A stretch of DNA of 64,000 nucleotides, from assembly GCA_026168455.1 (NCBI GenBank), contig CM047429.1, positions 32,385,850 to 32,449,849 of the forward strand, written 5' to 3'. Source of the stretch: Theocolax elegans. Lineage: Eukaryota > Arthropoda > Insecta > Hymenoptera > Cerocephalidae. The translations under genes were made by a program, and so were the position numbers. The notes under the pieces were generated by a model. The model saw only the letters and a list, made by a program, of their open reading frames with translations, was not told where the DNA came from and made no database searches. Of this stretch, positions 11,476-27,200 are shown piece by piece (position 1 is the first letter of the stretch; each line of letters begins with the position of its first letter).

Positions 11476-13340
11476 GAAACTCGCGAAATTTCCAGGAAAT
11501 CCCGTAAATAGTGGAAAGATCCAGGAATGCCTCAGAATTTCCCGAAATCTCCTGGAAATTCTGTAATTAGTGGAGATTTCCCGAAATATCTAAAAAATTC
11601 CCAAAATATCCAGGAAATCACGTATTTATTAGAGCCATCCTATAATGCCCAAAATATCCAAGAAAACCCGCAATTAGAAGGATCATCCCGAAGTACCCCA
11701 AAAATTCTCGAAATATCTAGGCAATACCGTAAGTAGTGGAATGATCCCGGTACGCCACAGAAATTCCCGAATTATCCTGTAAAACCCATAACTAGTGGAA
11801 TGATCGAGGAATATATCAGAATTTCCCTACATATCAAATACTTTCCGCAAATAGTGCAGGTATCCCGCAATGCCTCAGAAATGTCCGAAATATCAAGGCA
11901 ATCCCGTAATTAGTAGAATTATATCGGAATACCTCAGAAATTACCGAAATATCTAGGATACCCCTATTTAGTGGAGTTATTTCGGAATATCTAAGAAATT
12001 CCCAAAATATCCAGGAAATTTCGTGATATGTAGAGTCATCCCGAAAGACCTCAGAGATGCCCGAAATATCCAGGAAATCCCGATGTAATTGGAGTTATCT
12101 CGCAATACTTTAGAATTTTCCGAAATACCCAGGAAATCCCACAATTAGTGTAGTCATCCCGAAAATCTCGTATTACCTCAGAAATTCTCGAAATATCCAT
12201 GAAATCTCCTAATTAGCGGAATTATCACGGAATGCCTCAGAAATTCCCGAAATCTCCTGGAAATCCCAAAATTAGTGGAGACATCCCGGGATACATCAGA
12301 AATTTCCGAAAAATGCAGGAAATCCAGCAATTAGAAGAATCATCCCGAAGTACCTCAGAATTTCCCGAAATATCCAGGAAATCCCACAATTAGTGTAGTC
12401 ATCTCGAATATATCAGAAATTCCCGTATTACCTCAGAAATTACCTAAATATTCAGGAAATCCACAAATAGTGGAATTATCCCACAATACGTCAGAAATTT
12501 CCGAATATCCAGGAAATCCCGTAATTAGTGGAATGATCACAGAATACCTCAGAAATTCCCGAAATATCCAGGATAACCCGTATTTAATGTAGTCATCCGG
12601 AATATCGCAGAAATTCCCGTAATATCTCAGAGTTTCCGAAATATCCAGGTAATCTCGGAATATCTAGGAATGTCCGTAATTTTTGGTGTTATTCCGGAGT
12701 ATCTCAGAAATTCTCATATCACCTCAGATATTCTCGAAATATGCAGGAAATACCGTAAGTAGTGGAATGATCCCGGAATATTTCAGAAATTCCCTACATA
12801 CCAAATAACTCCCGCATTTATTGCAGGTCTCACGCAATGCCTCAGAATTGTCTGAAATATCAAGGCAATCCCGTAATTAGTTGAATTATCCCGGAATGTC
12901 TCAGAAATTTCCCAAAATATACAGGAAAATTTGTAATTAGTTGAAGTATCCCGGAGTGCCTCCGAAATTTCCGAAATCTCCTGAAACTCCGAAAATTAGT
13001 GGAGATATCCCGGAATAGCTTAGAAATTATGGAAATATCAAGAAAATCCCGTATTTAATATAGTCATCCCGAATATCTCAGAAATACCCGTAATACCTAA
13101 GGAATGCCGAAATATCCAGGAAATTCCGAAATATCTAGGAAATTCGGTAGTTTTTGGTGTTATCCCGGAATACCTCAGAAATGCCCGAAAAATCCTGGAA
13201 ACCCGTATATAGAGGAATGACCCCGGAATACCTCAGAAAGTGCCGAAATATCCACGAAATCCCACAAGTAGTGTAGACAACCCGGAATACCTCAGAAATT
13301 CCCGAAATCTCCAGGAAATCCCGTTATTATTGGAATTACC
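11476..13340. repeat. Left flank of the satellite: diverged 59-bp monomers
   Basis: Here the 59-bp units do not alternate. Most carry the CCTCAG..ATTCCCGAAATATCC form, differ from one another at many positions, and include several short length changes. This is the less homogenised edge expected of an old satellite array. Confidence 0.8.
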
Positions 13341-14699
13341 TCAAAATACTTTAGAATTTCGCGAAATATGCGGGAAATCCCGCATTTAGTGGACCTATTT
13401 CGCTACTATATAGAAGTTCACGAAATCTCCAGGAAATCCCGTTATTTTTTTAGGTATCTCGAAATATTTAGAATTTCCCGATATATACAGAAATTGCCGC
13501 CTTTAGTGGACCTATTTCGCTACTATTTAGAAATTCCCGAAAACACCAGGAAATCCCGTTATTATTGGAGTTCTCTCAAAATAATTTTGAATTTCTCGAA
13601 ATATGCAGGAAACCCCGCAATTAGTGAACTTATTTCACTACTGTTCAGAAATTCCGAAATCACCAGGAAATCCCGTTATTATTGGAGTTATCTAAAAATA
13701 CTTTAGAATTTCTCGAAATATGCAGGAAACCCCGTAATTACAGAACTTATTTCTCTACTATTCAGAAATTTCCGACATCTCCAAGAAATCCCGTTATTAT
13801 TGGAGTTATCTCGAAACGCTTTAGAATTTCTCGAAATATGCAGGCAATCCCGCAATTACTGGAGTATTTCGCTACTATTCAGAAATTTCCGACATCTCCA
13901 GGAAATCCCGTTCTTATTGGAGTTACCTCGAAAAACTTTTGAGCTTCCCGAAATATCTAGGAAATCCCGCATTACGTGGACCTATTTCGCTACTATTCAG
14001 AAAATCCCGAAATTTCTAGGATATCCCGTTATTATTTTAGTTATCTAGAAATACTTTAGAATTTCCCGAATTATCCAGAAATTGCAGCAAGTAGTGGACA
14101 TATTATGCTACTATTCCGAAACTCCCGAAAACTCCAGGAAATCACTTTATTTTTGGAATTACCTCAAAATACTTTAAAATTTCTCAAAATATGCAGGTAA
14201 TACCGCAATTACTGGAATATTTCGCTACTATTTAGTAATTCCCGAAAACCACAGGAAATCTCGTTATTACTGGAGTTATCTCGAAATACTTTTGAACTTC
14301 CCGAAATATGCAGATAATCCCGCAATTAGTGGACTTATTTCGGTAATATTTAGAAATTCCCGAAATCTCTAGGAAATCCCGTTATTTATCTAGTTATCTA
14401 GAATACTTTAGAATTTCCCGAATTATCCAGAAAATCCCGCATTTAGAGGACCCATTTCGCTACTATTCAGAAATTATCGAAAACTCCAAGGAATCCCGTT
14501 ATTATTGGAACTATTTTTAAATACTTTAAAATTTCTCGTAATATACAGGAAACCTCGCATTTAGTGGACCTATTTTGCTACTATTCAGAAATTCCCGAAA
14601 TCTCCAGGAAATCCCGTTCTTATTGGAATTATCTCAAAAGCCTTTAGAAATTCTCGAACTATGCAAGTAATCCCGCAATTACTGGAATATTTCGCTACT

Positions 14700-17600
14700 A
14701 TTCAGAAATTCCCGAAATCTCTTGGAAATCCCGTTATTATTTTAGTTCTCTCGAAATACTTTAGAATTTCTCGACATATGCAGGCAATCTCTCTATTACT
14801 GGAATATTTCACTACTATTCAAAAACTCCCGAAATCTCCAGGAAATCCCGTTATTATTGGAATTATCTCAAAATACTTCAGAATTTCGTGAAATATGCGG
14901 AAAACCCCGCATTAGAGGATCCATTTCGGTACCATTCAGAAATTCCCGAAAACACCAAGGAATCCCGTTATTATTCTAGTTATCTAGAAATACTTTAGAA
15001 TTTCCCGAATTATCCAGAAAATCCAACATTTAGTGGACCTATTCCGCTACTATACAGAAATTCCCGAAATGTCTGGGAAATCCCGTTATTATAGTAGCTA
15101 TCTAAAAATATTAAAGAATTTCCCGAATTATACAGAAAATGCCGCAAGTAGTGGACGTATTTCGCTACTATTCAGAAATTCCCGAAATCTGCAGGAAATC
15201 CCGTTATTAGTGGAATTATCTCAAAATACTTTAGTATTTAGCGAATTATGCGGGAAACCCAGCATTTAGAGGACACATTCCACTACTATTAAGAAATTCC
15301 CGAAAACTCCAAGAAATACCGTTATTATTGGAGTTATCTCGACATAATTTTTAATTTCCCGAATTATCCAGTAAATCCAACATTTAGTGGACCTATTCCG
15401 CTACTATTCAGAAATTCCCGAAATGTCTGGGAAATACCGTTATTATAGTAGTTATCTAAAAATATTAAAGAATTTCCCGAATTATACAGAAAATGCCGCA
15501 AGTAGTGGACATATTTCGCTACTATTCAGAAATAATTTTGGAATTCACAATATATTCAGAAAATCCCGCAAATTGAGGAATTATTTCTTTACTATTCAGA
15601 TTTTCCCGAAATCTCCAGAAAATCCCGTTATTTTTTTAGGTACCTCAATATACTTTTGAATTTCCTTATATATCCAGAAAATTCCGCAATTAGTGGACCT
15701 ATTTCGCTACTATTCGGTAATTCCCGAAATCTCCAGGAAATCCCGTTATTATTGGAGTTATCTCGTATAATTTAGAATTTCTCGAAATATACAGAAATTG
15801 CCGCCTTTAGCGGACCTATTTCGCTACTATATAGAAGTTACCGAAATCACCAGGAAATCCCGTTATTATTGGAGTTATCTCGAAATACTTTTGAACTTCC
15901 CGAACTATCCAGAAATTTCCGCAATTAGTGGACTTATTTCGCAACTATTCAGAAATTCCCAAAATCTCCAGGAAATCCCATTATTTTTTTAGGTACCTCG
16001 AAATACTTTTGAATTTCCCGATATATACAGAAATTGCCGCCTTTAGTGGACCTATTTCGCTACTATATTGAATTTCCTGAAATCACCAGGAAATCCCGTT
16101 ATTATTGGTGTTATCTCGAAATACTTTAGAACTTCCCGAAATATCCAGAAAATTCCGCAATTATGGACCTATTTCGCTACTATTCAGAAATTCCCGAAAT
16201 CTCCAGGAAATCACCTTATTTTTTTAGTTATCACAAAATACTTTAGAATTTCTCGATATATGCAGGAAACCCCGCATTAGGTGGACCTATTTCGCTACTA
16301 TTAAGAAATTCCCGAAATCTCTAGGAAATCCCGTTATTTTTTAGGTATCGCGAAATATTTAGAATTTTCCGATATATACAGAAATTGCCGCGTTTAGCGG
16401 ACCTATTTCGCTACTATATAGAAATTCCGAATCACCAGGAAATCCCGTTATTATTGGTGTTATCTCGAAATACTTTTGAACTTCCGAAATATCCAGAAAA
16501 TTCCGCTTTTAGTGGACCTATGGCGCTACTATTTAGAAATTCCCAAAATCTCCAGGAAATCCCGTTATTTTTTAGGTATCGGGAAATATTTAGAATTTCC
16601 CGATATATACAGAAATTGCCGCCTTTAGTGGACCTATTTCCTACTATTCGTAATTCCCGAAATCTCCAGGAAATCCCGTTATTATTGGAGTTATCTCGAA
16701 TACATTTTACTTCCGAAATATCCAGATAATCCCGCAATTAGTGGACCTATTTCGCTACTATTTAGATATTCCCGAAATCTCTAGGCAATCCCTATATTAT
16801 TTTAGTTATCTCGAAATACTTTAGAAAATCTCGAAATATGCGGAAACCCTGCAATTAGTGGAATATTTCGCTACTATTCAGAAATTCCCGAACTCTCTAG
16901 GAAATCCCATTATTATTGAATATATCTCGAAATAATTTTGGAATTCACAATATATCCAGAAAATCACGCAATTAGTGGACTTATATCACTACCGTTCCAA
17001 AATTATCGAAATCACCAGGAAATCCTGTTCTTATTGGAGTTATCACAAAATACTTTAGAATTTCTCGAAATATGCAGGAAACCCCGCATTTGGTGTACCT
17101 ATTTCGCTACTATTTAGAAATTCCCGAAATCTCCAGGAAATCCCGTTATTATTGGAGTTATCTCGAAATACTTTTGAACTTCCCGAAATATCCAGAAAAT
17201 TCCGCAATTAGTTGACTTATTTCGCTACTATTCAGAAATTCCTGAAATCTCCAGGAAATCCCGTTATTATTGGAATTATCTCGAAATACTTTTGAATTTC
17301 CCGAAATATCCAGAAAATCCTGCTATTAATGGACTTATTGCGCTACTATTCAGAAATTCCTGAAATCTCCTGGAAATCCCATTATTATTGAATTTATCTC
17401 GAAATAATTTTGGAAAACACAATATATCCAGAAAATCCCGCAATTAGAGGACTTATTTCGCTACTATTCACCAATTCCCGAAATCTCCAGGAAATCCCGT
17501 ATTTATTGGACTTATCTCGAAATAATTTTGGAATTCACAATATATTCAGAAAATCCCGCAAATTGAGGAATTATTTCTTTACTATTCAGATTTTCCCGAA

Positions 17601-20600
17601 ATCTCCAGAAAATCCCGTTATTTTTTTAGGTACCTCAATATACTTTTGAATTTCCTTATATATACAGAAATTGCCGCCTTTAGTGGACCCATTTCGCTAC
17701 TATATAGAAATTCCCGAAATCACCAGGAAATCCCGTTATTATTGGTGTTATCTCGAAATACTTTTGAACTTCCCGAAATATCCAGAAAATTCCGCCTTTA
17801 GTGGACCTATGGCGCTACTATTTAGAAATTCCCAAAATCTCCAGGAAATCCCGTTATTTTTTAGGTATCGGGAAATATTTAGAATTTCCCGATATATACA
17901 GAAATTGCCGCCTTTAGTGGACCTATTTCACTACTATTCGTATTCCCGAAATCTCCAGGAAATCCCGTTATTATTGGAGTTATCTCGAAACACATTTTAC
18001 TTCCGAAATATCCAGATAATCCCGCAATTAGTGGACCTATATCGCTACTATTAGATATTCCCGAAATCTCTAGGCAATCCCTATATTATTATCGTTATCT
18101 GGAAATACTTTAGAAAATCTCGAAATATGCGGAAACCCTGCAATTATGGACTATTTCGCTACTATTCAGAAATTCCCGAACTCTCTAGGAAATCCTTTTT
18201 TTTTAGGTATCGCGAAATATTTAGAATTTTCCGATAGATACAGAAATTGCCGCCTTTAGCGGACCTATTTCGCTACTATATAGAAATTCCCGAAATCACC
18301 AGGAAATCCCGTTATTATTGGTGTTATCTCGAAATACTTTGAACTTCCCGAAATATCCAGAAAATTCCGCCTTTAGTGGACCTATGGCGCTACTATTTAG
18401 AAATTCCCAAAATCTCCAGGAAATCCCGTTATTTTTTAGGTATCGGGAAATATTTAGAATTTCCCGATATATACAGAAATTGCCGCCTTTAGTGGACCTA
18501 TTTCACTACTATTCGGTAATTCCCGAAATCTCCAGGAAATCCCGTTATTATTGGAGTTATCTCGAAATACATTTTAACTTCCCGAAATATCCAGATAATC
18601 CCGCAATTAGTGGACCTATTTCGCTACTATTTAGATATTCCCGAAATCTCTAGGCAATCCCTATATTATTTTAGTTATCTCGAAATACTTTAGAAAATCT
18701 CGAAATATGCGGAAACCCTGCATATTAGATGGTGACGATGTCGCTACTAGTTCAGAAATTCCCGAACTCTCTTATGAATCCCGTTATTATTGGAATTATC
18801 TCGAATACTTTTGAACTTCCCGAAATATCCAAAAAACCTGCTATTAATGGACTGATTGCGCTACTATTCAGAAATTCCTGAAATCTCCAGGAAATCCCAT
18901 TATTATTGAATTATCTCGAAATAATTTTGGAATTCACAATATATCCAGAAAATCCCGCAATTAGAGGACTTAGTTCGCTACTAGTCACCAATTCCCGAAA
19001 TCCTCCAGGAAATCCGTATTATTGGACTTATCTCGAAATAATTTTGGATTTCACATATATTCAAAAATCCCGCAAATTGAGAATTATTTCGCTACTATTC
19101 AGATTTCCTCGAAATCTCCAGAAAATCCCGTTATTTTTTAGGTACCTCATTATACTTTTGAATTTCCTTATATATACAGAAATTGCCAGCCTTTAGTGGA
19201 CCCATTTCGCTACTATATGAAATTTCCGAAATCACCAGGAAACCCCCTTATTATTGGAGTTATTTCGAAATACTTTTGATCTTCCCGAAATATCCAGAAA
19301 ATCCCGTAATTAGAGGGACTAATTCGCTACTATTTAGAAATTCCCGGAAATCTCCAGGGAAATCCCGTTATTATTGGAGTTTATGTCAAAATACTTTAGA
19401 ATTTCTCGAATATGCAGGAACCCGTATTTGGTGGACCTATTTCGCTACTATTTAGAAATTCCCGAAATCTCTTGGAAATCCCGTTATTATTAGTTCTCTC
19501 GAAATACTTTAGAATTTCTCGACATATGCAGGCAATCTCTCTATTACTGGAATATTTCACTACTATTCAAAAACTCCCGAAATCTCCAGGAAATCCCGTT
19601 ATTATTGGAATTATCTCAAAATACTTCAGAATTCGTGAATATGCGGAAAAACCCGCATTAGAGGATCCATTTCGGTACCATTCAGAAATTCCCGAAAAAC
19701 ACAAGGAATCCCGTTATTATTCTATTATCTAGAAATACTTTAGAATTTCCCCGAATTATCCAGAAAATCCAACATTTAGTGGACCTATTCCGCTACTATA
19801 CAGAAATTCCCGAAATGTCTGGGAAATCCCGTTATTATAGTAGCTATCTAAAATATTAAAGAATTTCCCGAATTATACAGAAAATGCCGCAGTAGTGGAC
19901 GTATTTCGCTACTATTCAGAAATTCCCGAAATCTGCAGGAAATCCCGTTATTAGTGGAATTATCTCAACATACTTTAGTATTTAGCGAATTATGCGGGAA
20001 ACCCAGCATTTAGAGGACACATTCCACTACTATTAAGAAATTCCCGAAAACTCCAAGAAATACCGTTATTATTGGAGTATCTCGACATAATTTTTAATTT
20101 CCCGAATTATCCAGTAAATCCAACATTTAGTGGACCTATTCCGCTACTATTCAGAAAATTCCCGAAATGTCTGGAAATACCGTTATTATAGTAGTTATCT
20201 AAAATATTAAAGAATTTCCCGAATATACAGAAAATGCCGCAAGTAGTGGACATAATTTCGCTACTATTCAGAAATAATTTTGGAATTCACAAATATTCAG
20301 AAAATCCCGCAAATTGAGGAATTATTTCTTTACTATTCAGATTTTTCCCGAAATCTCCAGAAAATCCCGTTATTTTTTTAGGTACATCAATATACTTTGA
20401 ATTTCCTTATATATCCAGAAAATTCCGCAATTAGTGGACCTATTTCGCTACTATTCGGTAATTCCCGAAATCTCCAGGAAATCCCGTTATTATTGGAGTA
20501 TCTCGTATAATTTAGAATTTCTCGAAATATACAGAAATTGCCGCCTTTAGCGGACCTATTTCGCTACTATATAGAAGTTACCGAAATCACCAGGAAATCC

Positions 20601-23600
20601 CGTTATTATTGGAGTTATCTCGAAATACTTTTGAACTTCCCGAACTATCCAGAAATTTCCGCAATTAGTGGACTTATTTCGCAACTATTCAGAAATTCCC
20701 AAAATCTCCAGGAAATCCCATTATTTTTTTAGGTACCTCGAAATACTTTTGAATTTCCCGATATATACAGAAATTGCCGCCTTTAGTGGACCTATTTCGC
20801 TACTATATTGAATTTCCTGAAATCACCAGGAAATCCCGTTATTATTGGTGTTATCTCGAAATACTTTAGAACTTCCCGAAATATCCAGAAAATTCCGCAA
20901 TTAATGGACCTATTTCGCTACTATTCAGAAATTCCCGAAATCTCCAGGAAATCACCTTATTTTTTTAGTTATCACAAAATACTTTAGAATTTCTCGATAT
21001 ATGCAGGAAACCCCGCATTAGGTGGACCTATTTCGCTACTATTAAGAAATTCCCGAAATCTCTAGGAAATCCCGTTATTTTTTTAGGTATCGCGAAATAT
21101 TTAGAATTTTCCGATATATACAGAAATTGCCGCGTTTAGCGGACCTATTTCGCTACTATATAGAAATTCCCGAAATCACCAGGAAATCCCGTTATTATTG
21201 GTGTTATCTCGAAATACTTTTGAACTTCCCGAAATATCCAGAAAATTCCGCTTTTAGTGGACCTATGGCGCTACTATTTAGAAATTCCCAAAATCTCCAG
21301 GAAATCCCGTTATTTTTTTAGGTATCGGGAAATATTTAGAATTTCCCGATATATACAGAAATTGCCGCCTTTAGTGGACCTATTTCACTACTATTCGGTA
21401 ATTCCCGAAATCTCCAGGAAATCCCGTTATTATTGGAGTTATCTCGAAATACATTTTACTTCCCGAAATATCCAGATAATCCCGCAATTAGTGGACCTAT
21501 TTCGCTACTATTTAGATATTCCCGAAATCTCTAGGCAATCCCTATATTATTTTAGTTATCTCGAAATACTTTAGAAAATCTCGAAATATGCGGAAACCCT
21601 GCAATTAGTGGAATATTTCGCTACTATTCAGAAATTCCCGAACTCTCTAGGAAATCCCATTATTATTGAATATATCTCGAAATAATTTGGAATTCACAAT
21701 ATATCCAGAAAATCACGCAATTAGTGGACTTATATCACTACCGTTCCAAATTATCGAAATCACCAGGAAATCCTGTTCTTATTGGAGTTATCACAAAATA
21801 CTTTAGAATTTCTCGAAATATGCAGGAAACCCCGCATTTGGTGTACCTATTTCGCTACTATTTAGAAATTCCCGAAATCTCCAGGAAATCCCGTTATTAT
21901 TGGAGTTATCTCGAAATACTTTTGAACTTCCCGAAATATCCAGAAAATTCCGCAATTAGTTGACTTATTTCGCTACTATTCAGAAATTCCTGAAATCTCC
22001 AGGAAATCCCTTATTATTGGAATTATCTCGAAATACTTTTGAATTTCCCGAAATATCCAGAAAATCCTGCTATTAATGGACTTATTGCGCTACTATTCAG
22101 AAATTCCTGAAATCTCCTGGAAATCCCATTATTATTGAATTTATCTCGAAATATTGTTGGAAAACACAAATATCCAGAAAATCCCGCAATTAGAGGACTT
22201 ATTTCGCTACTATTCACCATTCCCGAAATCTCCAGGAAATCCGTATTTATTGGACTATCTCGAAATAATTTGGAATCACAATATATTCAGAAAATCCCGC
22301 AAATTGAGGAATTATTTCTTTACTATTCAGATTTTCCCGAAATCTCCAGAAATCCCGTTATTTTTTTAGGTACCTCAATATACTTTTGAATTTCCTTATA
22401 TATACAGAATTGCCGCCTTTAGTGGACCCATTTCGCTACTATATAGAAATTCCCGAAATCACCAGGAAATCCCGTTATTATTGGTGTTATCTCGAAATAC
22501 TTTTGAACTTCCCGAAATATCCAGAAAATTCCGCCTTTAGTGGACCTATGGCGCTACTATTTAGAAATTCCCAAAATCTCCAGGAAATCCCGTTATTTTT
22601 TTAGGTATCGGGAAATATTTAGAATTTCCCGATATATACAGAAATTGCCGCCTTTAGTGGACCTATTTCACTACTATTCGGTAATTCCCGAAATCTCCAG
22701 GAAATCCCGTTATTATTGGAGTTATCTCGAAACACATTTTACTTCCCGAAATATCCAGATAATCCCGCAATTAGTGGACCTATATCGCTACTATTTAGAT
22801 ATTCCCGAAATCTCTAGGCAATCCCTATATTATTATCGTTATCTGGAAATACTTTAGAAAATCTCGAAATATGCGGAAACCCTGCAATTAGTGGACTATT
22901 TCGCTACTATTCAGAAATTCCCGAACTCTCTAGGAAATCCTTTTTTTTTTTAGGTATCGCGAAATATTTAGAATTTTCCGATATATACAGAAATTGCCGC
23001 CTTTAGCGGACCTATTTCGCTACTATATAGAAATTCCCGAAATCACCAGGAAATCCCGTTATTATTGGTGTTATCTCGAAATACTTTTGAACTTCCCGAA
23101 ATATCCAGAAAATTCCGCCTTTAGTGGACCTATGGCGCTACTATTTAGAAATTCCCAAAATCTCCAGGAAATCCCGTTATTTTTTTAGGTATCGGGAAAT
23201 ATTTAGAATTTCCCGATATATACAGAAATTGCCGCCTTTAGTGGACCTATTTCACTACTATTCGGTAATTCCCGAAATCTCCAGGAAATCCCGTTATTAT
23301 TGGAGTTATCTCGAAATACATTTTACTTCCCGAAATATCCAGATAATCCCGCAATTAGTGGACCTATTTCGCTACTATTTAGATATTCCCGAAATCTCTA
23401 GGCAATCCCTATATTATTTTAGTTATCTCGAAATACTTTAGAAAATCTCGAAATATGCGGAAACCCTGCAATTAGTGGACTATTTCGCTACTATTCAGAA
23501 ATTCCCGAACTCTCTAGGAAATCCCGTTATTATTGGAATTATCTCGAATTACTTTTGAACTTCCCGAAATATCCAAAAAACCTGCTATTAATGGACTTAT

Positions 23601-24190
23601 TGCGCTACTATTCAGAAATTCCTGAAATCTCCAGGAAATCCCATTATTATTGAATTTATCTCGAAATAATTTTGGAATTCACAATATATCCAGAAAATCC
23701 CGCAATTAGAGGACTTATTTCGCTACTATTCACCAATTCCCGAAATCTCCAGGAAATCCCGTATTTATTGGACTTATCTCGAAATAATTTTGGATTTCAC
23801 AATATATTCAGAAAATCCCGCAAATTGAGGAATTATTTCGCTACTATTCAGATTTTCCTCGAAATCTCCAGAAAATCCCGTTATTTTTTTAGGTACCTCA
23901 TTATACTTTTGAATTTCCTTATATATACAGAAATTGCCGCCTTTAGTGGACCCATTTCGCTACTATATAGAAATTTCCGAAATCACCAGGAAACCCCCTT
24001 ATTATTGGAGTTATTTCGAAATACTTTTGATCTTCCCGAAATATCCAGAAAATCCCGTAATTAGAGGACTTAATTCGCTACTATTTAGAAATTCCCGAAA
24101 TCTCCAGGAAATCCCGTTATTATTGGAGTTATGTCAAAATACTTTAGAATTTCTCGAAATATGCAGGAAACCCCGTATTTGGTGGACCTA
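14700..24190. repeat. Tandem ~4.75-kb block duplication inside the satellite
   Basis: The ordered series of variant units in 14,700-19,440 recurs in 19,440-24,190 at an offset of about 4,740-4,750 bp. For example, TCCAACATTTAGTGGACCTA occurs at 15,022 and 19,768. The block is about 40 dimers long. Inside each copy a five-dimer sub-block (~590 bp) is repeated, around 17,660 and 18,250 in the first copy and around 22,400 and 22,990 in the second. The stretch 18,720-19,440 has far more small insertions and deletions than its partner at 23,460-24,190. Confidence 0.85.
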
Positions 24191-24230
24191 TTTCGCTACT
24201 ATTTAGAATTTCCCGAAAACTCCAAAAAAT

Positions 24231-27200
24231 CCCGTTATTATTGGAGTTATCTCGAAATACTTTTGAACTTCCCGAAATATCCAGAAAATCCCGCAATTAG
24301 TGGACTTATTTCGCTACTATTCACCAATTCCCGAAATCTCCACGGCATCCCGCAATTGGTTTTGCATATCCGACAATACCTCAGAAATTCCCGAAATCTC
24401 CAGGAAATCCCGTTATTATTGGAGTTATCACAAAATATTTTAGAATTCCCCGAAATATCTAGGAAATCCTGCCTTTAGTTTTCTTATCCCGCAGTACCTC
24501 AGAACAGTCCGAAATATCCAGGAAAGCCCGCAATTAGAAGAATCATTCCTAAGTATCTCAGAAGTTCCCCAAATATCCAGAAAATCCCGTAATTAGTGGA
24601 AATACTTCGCTACTATTTAGAAATTCCCGAAATCTCCAAGAAATCCCGTTATTATCGGAGTTATCTCAAAATGTTTTAGAATTTTCCGAAATATCCGGAA
24701 AAACCCGAAATTAGTGGACTTATTCCGCTACTATTCAGAAATACCCGAAATCTGCAGGAAATCCCATTATTATTGAATTTATCTCGAAATAATTTTGGAA
24801 TTCACAATATATCCAGAAGATCCTGCAATTAATGGACTTATTGCGCTACTATTCAGAAATTCCCGAAATCTCCAGGAAATCCCATTATTATTGAATTTAT
24901 CTCGAAATAATTTTGGAATTCACAATATAGCCAGAAAATCCCGCAATTAGAGGACTTATTTCGCTACTATTCACCAATTCCCGAAATCTCCAGGAAATCC
25001 CGTATATATTGGACTTATCTCGAAATAATTTTGGAATTCACAATATATCCAGAAAATCGCGCAATTAGAGGACTTATTTCGCTACTATTCAGATTTCCCG
25101 AAATGTCCAGGAAATCCCGTTATTTTTTAGGTACCTCGATATACTTTTGAATTTCCCGATATATACAGAAATTGCCGCCTTTAGTGGACCTATTTCGCTA
25201 CTATATAGAAATTCCCGAAATCACCAGAAAACCCCGTTATTATTGTAGTTATCTCGATATACTTTTGAACTTCTCGAAATATCCAGAAAATTCCGCAATT
25301 AGTGGAGTTATTTCGCTACTATTCACCAATTCCCGAAATCTCCAGGAAATCCCGTATTTATTGGACTTATCTCAAATACTTTAGTATTTCCCGAAATATC
25401 CAGAAAAACCTGCAATTATAAGACTTATTTCGCTACTAGTCAGATTTTCCCGAAATCTCCACGACATCCCGCATTGGTTTTCATATCCGACAATACCTCA
25501 GAAATTCCCGAAATCTGCAGGAAATCCCGTTATTATTGGAGTTATCACAAAATATTTTAGAAATCCCCGAAATCTCTAGGAAATCCTGCCATTAGTTTTC
25601 TTATCCCGCAGTACCTCAGAACAGTCCGAAATATCCAGGAAATCCCGCAATTAGAAGAATCATTCCTAAGTATCTCAGAAGTTCCCCAAATATCCAGGAA
25701 ATCCCGTAATTAGTGGAAATACTTCGCTACTATTCTGAAATTCCCGAAATCTCCAGGAAATCCCATTATTATTGAATTTATCTCGAAATAATTTTGGAAT
25801 TCACAATATATCCTGAAGATCCTGCAATTAATGGACTTATTGCGCTACTATTCAGAAATACCCGAAATCTGCAGGAAATCCCATTATTATTGAATTTATC
25901 TCGAAATAATTTGGAATTCACAATATAGCCAGAAAATCCCGCAATTAGAGGACTTATTTCGCTACTATTCACCAATTCCCGAAATCTCCAGGAAATCCCG
26001 TATATATTGGACTTATCTCGAAATAATTTTGGAATTCACAATATATCCAGAAAATCGCGCAATTAGAGGACTTGTTTCGCTACTATTCAGATTTTCCCGA
26101 AATATCCAGGAAATCCCGTTATTTTTTAGGTACCTCGATATACTTTTGGAATTTCCCGATATATACAGAAATTGCCGCCTTTAGTGGACCTATTTCGCTA
26201 CTATATAGAAATTCCCGAAATCATCAGAAAACCCCGTTATTATTGGAGTTATTTCGAAATACTTTTGAACTTCCCGAAATATCCAGAAAATCCCGCAATA
26301 AGTGGACTTATTGCGCTACTATTCAGAAAATCCGAAATCTCCAGGAACTCCCATTATTATTGAATTTATCTCGAAATAATTTTGGAATTCACAATATATC
26401 CAGAAATTCCCACAATTAGTGGACTTATTTCGCTACTATTCAGCAATTCCCGAAATCTCCAGGAAATCCCGTTATTATTGTAGTTATCTCGTATACTTTA
26501 GAATTTCCCGAAATATCCAGAAAAACCCGCAATTATAAGACTTATTTCGCTACTATTCAGATTTTCCCGAAATCTCCAGGACATCCCGCAATTGGTTTTG
26601 CATATCCGACAATACCTCAGAAATTCCCGAAATCTCCAGGAAATCCCGTTATTATTGGAGTTATCACAAAATATTTTAGAATTCCCCGAAATATCTAGGA
26701 AATCCTGCCTTTAGTTTTCTTATCCCGCAGTACCTCAGAACAGTCCGAAATATCCAGGAAAGCCCGCAATTAGAAGAATCATTCCTAAGTATCTCAGAAG
26801 TTCCCCAAATATCCAGAAAATCCCGTAATTAGTGGAAATACTTCGCTACTATTTAGAAATTCTCGAAATCTCCAAGAAATCCCGTTATTATCGGAGTTAT
26901 CTCAAAATGTTTTAGAATTTTCCGAAATATCCAGGAAATCCCGTTATTATTGGAGTTATCTCGAAATACTTTTGAACTTCCCGAAATATCCAGAAAATCC
27001 CGCAATTAGTGGACTTATTTCGCTACTATTCACCAATTCCCGAAATCTCCACGGCATCCCGCAATTGGTTTTGCATATCCGACAATACCTCAGAAATTCC
27101 CGAAATCTCCAGGAAATCCCGTTATTATTGGAGTTATCACAAAATATTTTAGAATTCCCCGAAATATCTAGGAAATCCTGCCTTTAGTTTTCTTATCCCG

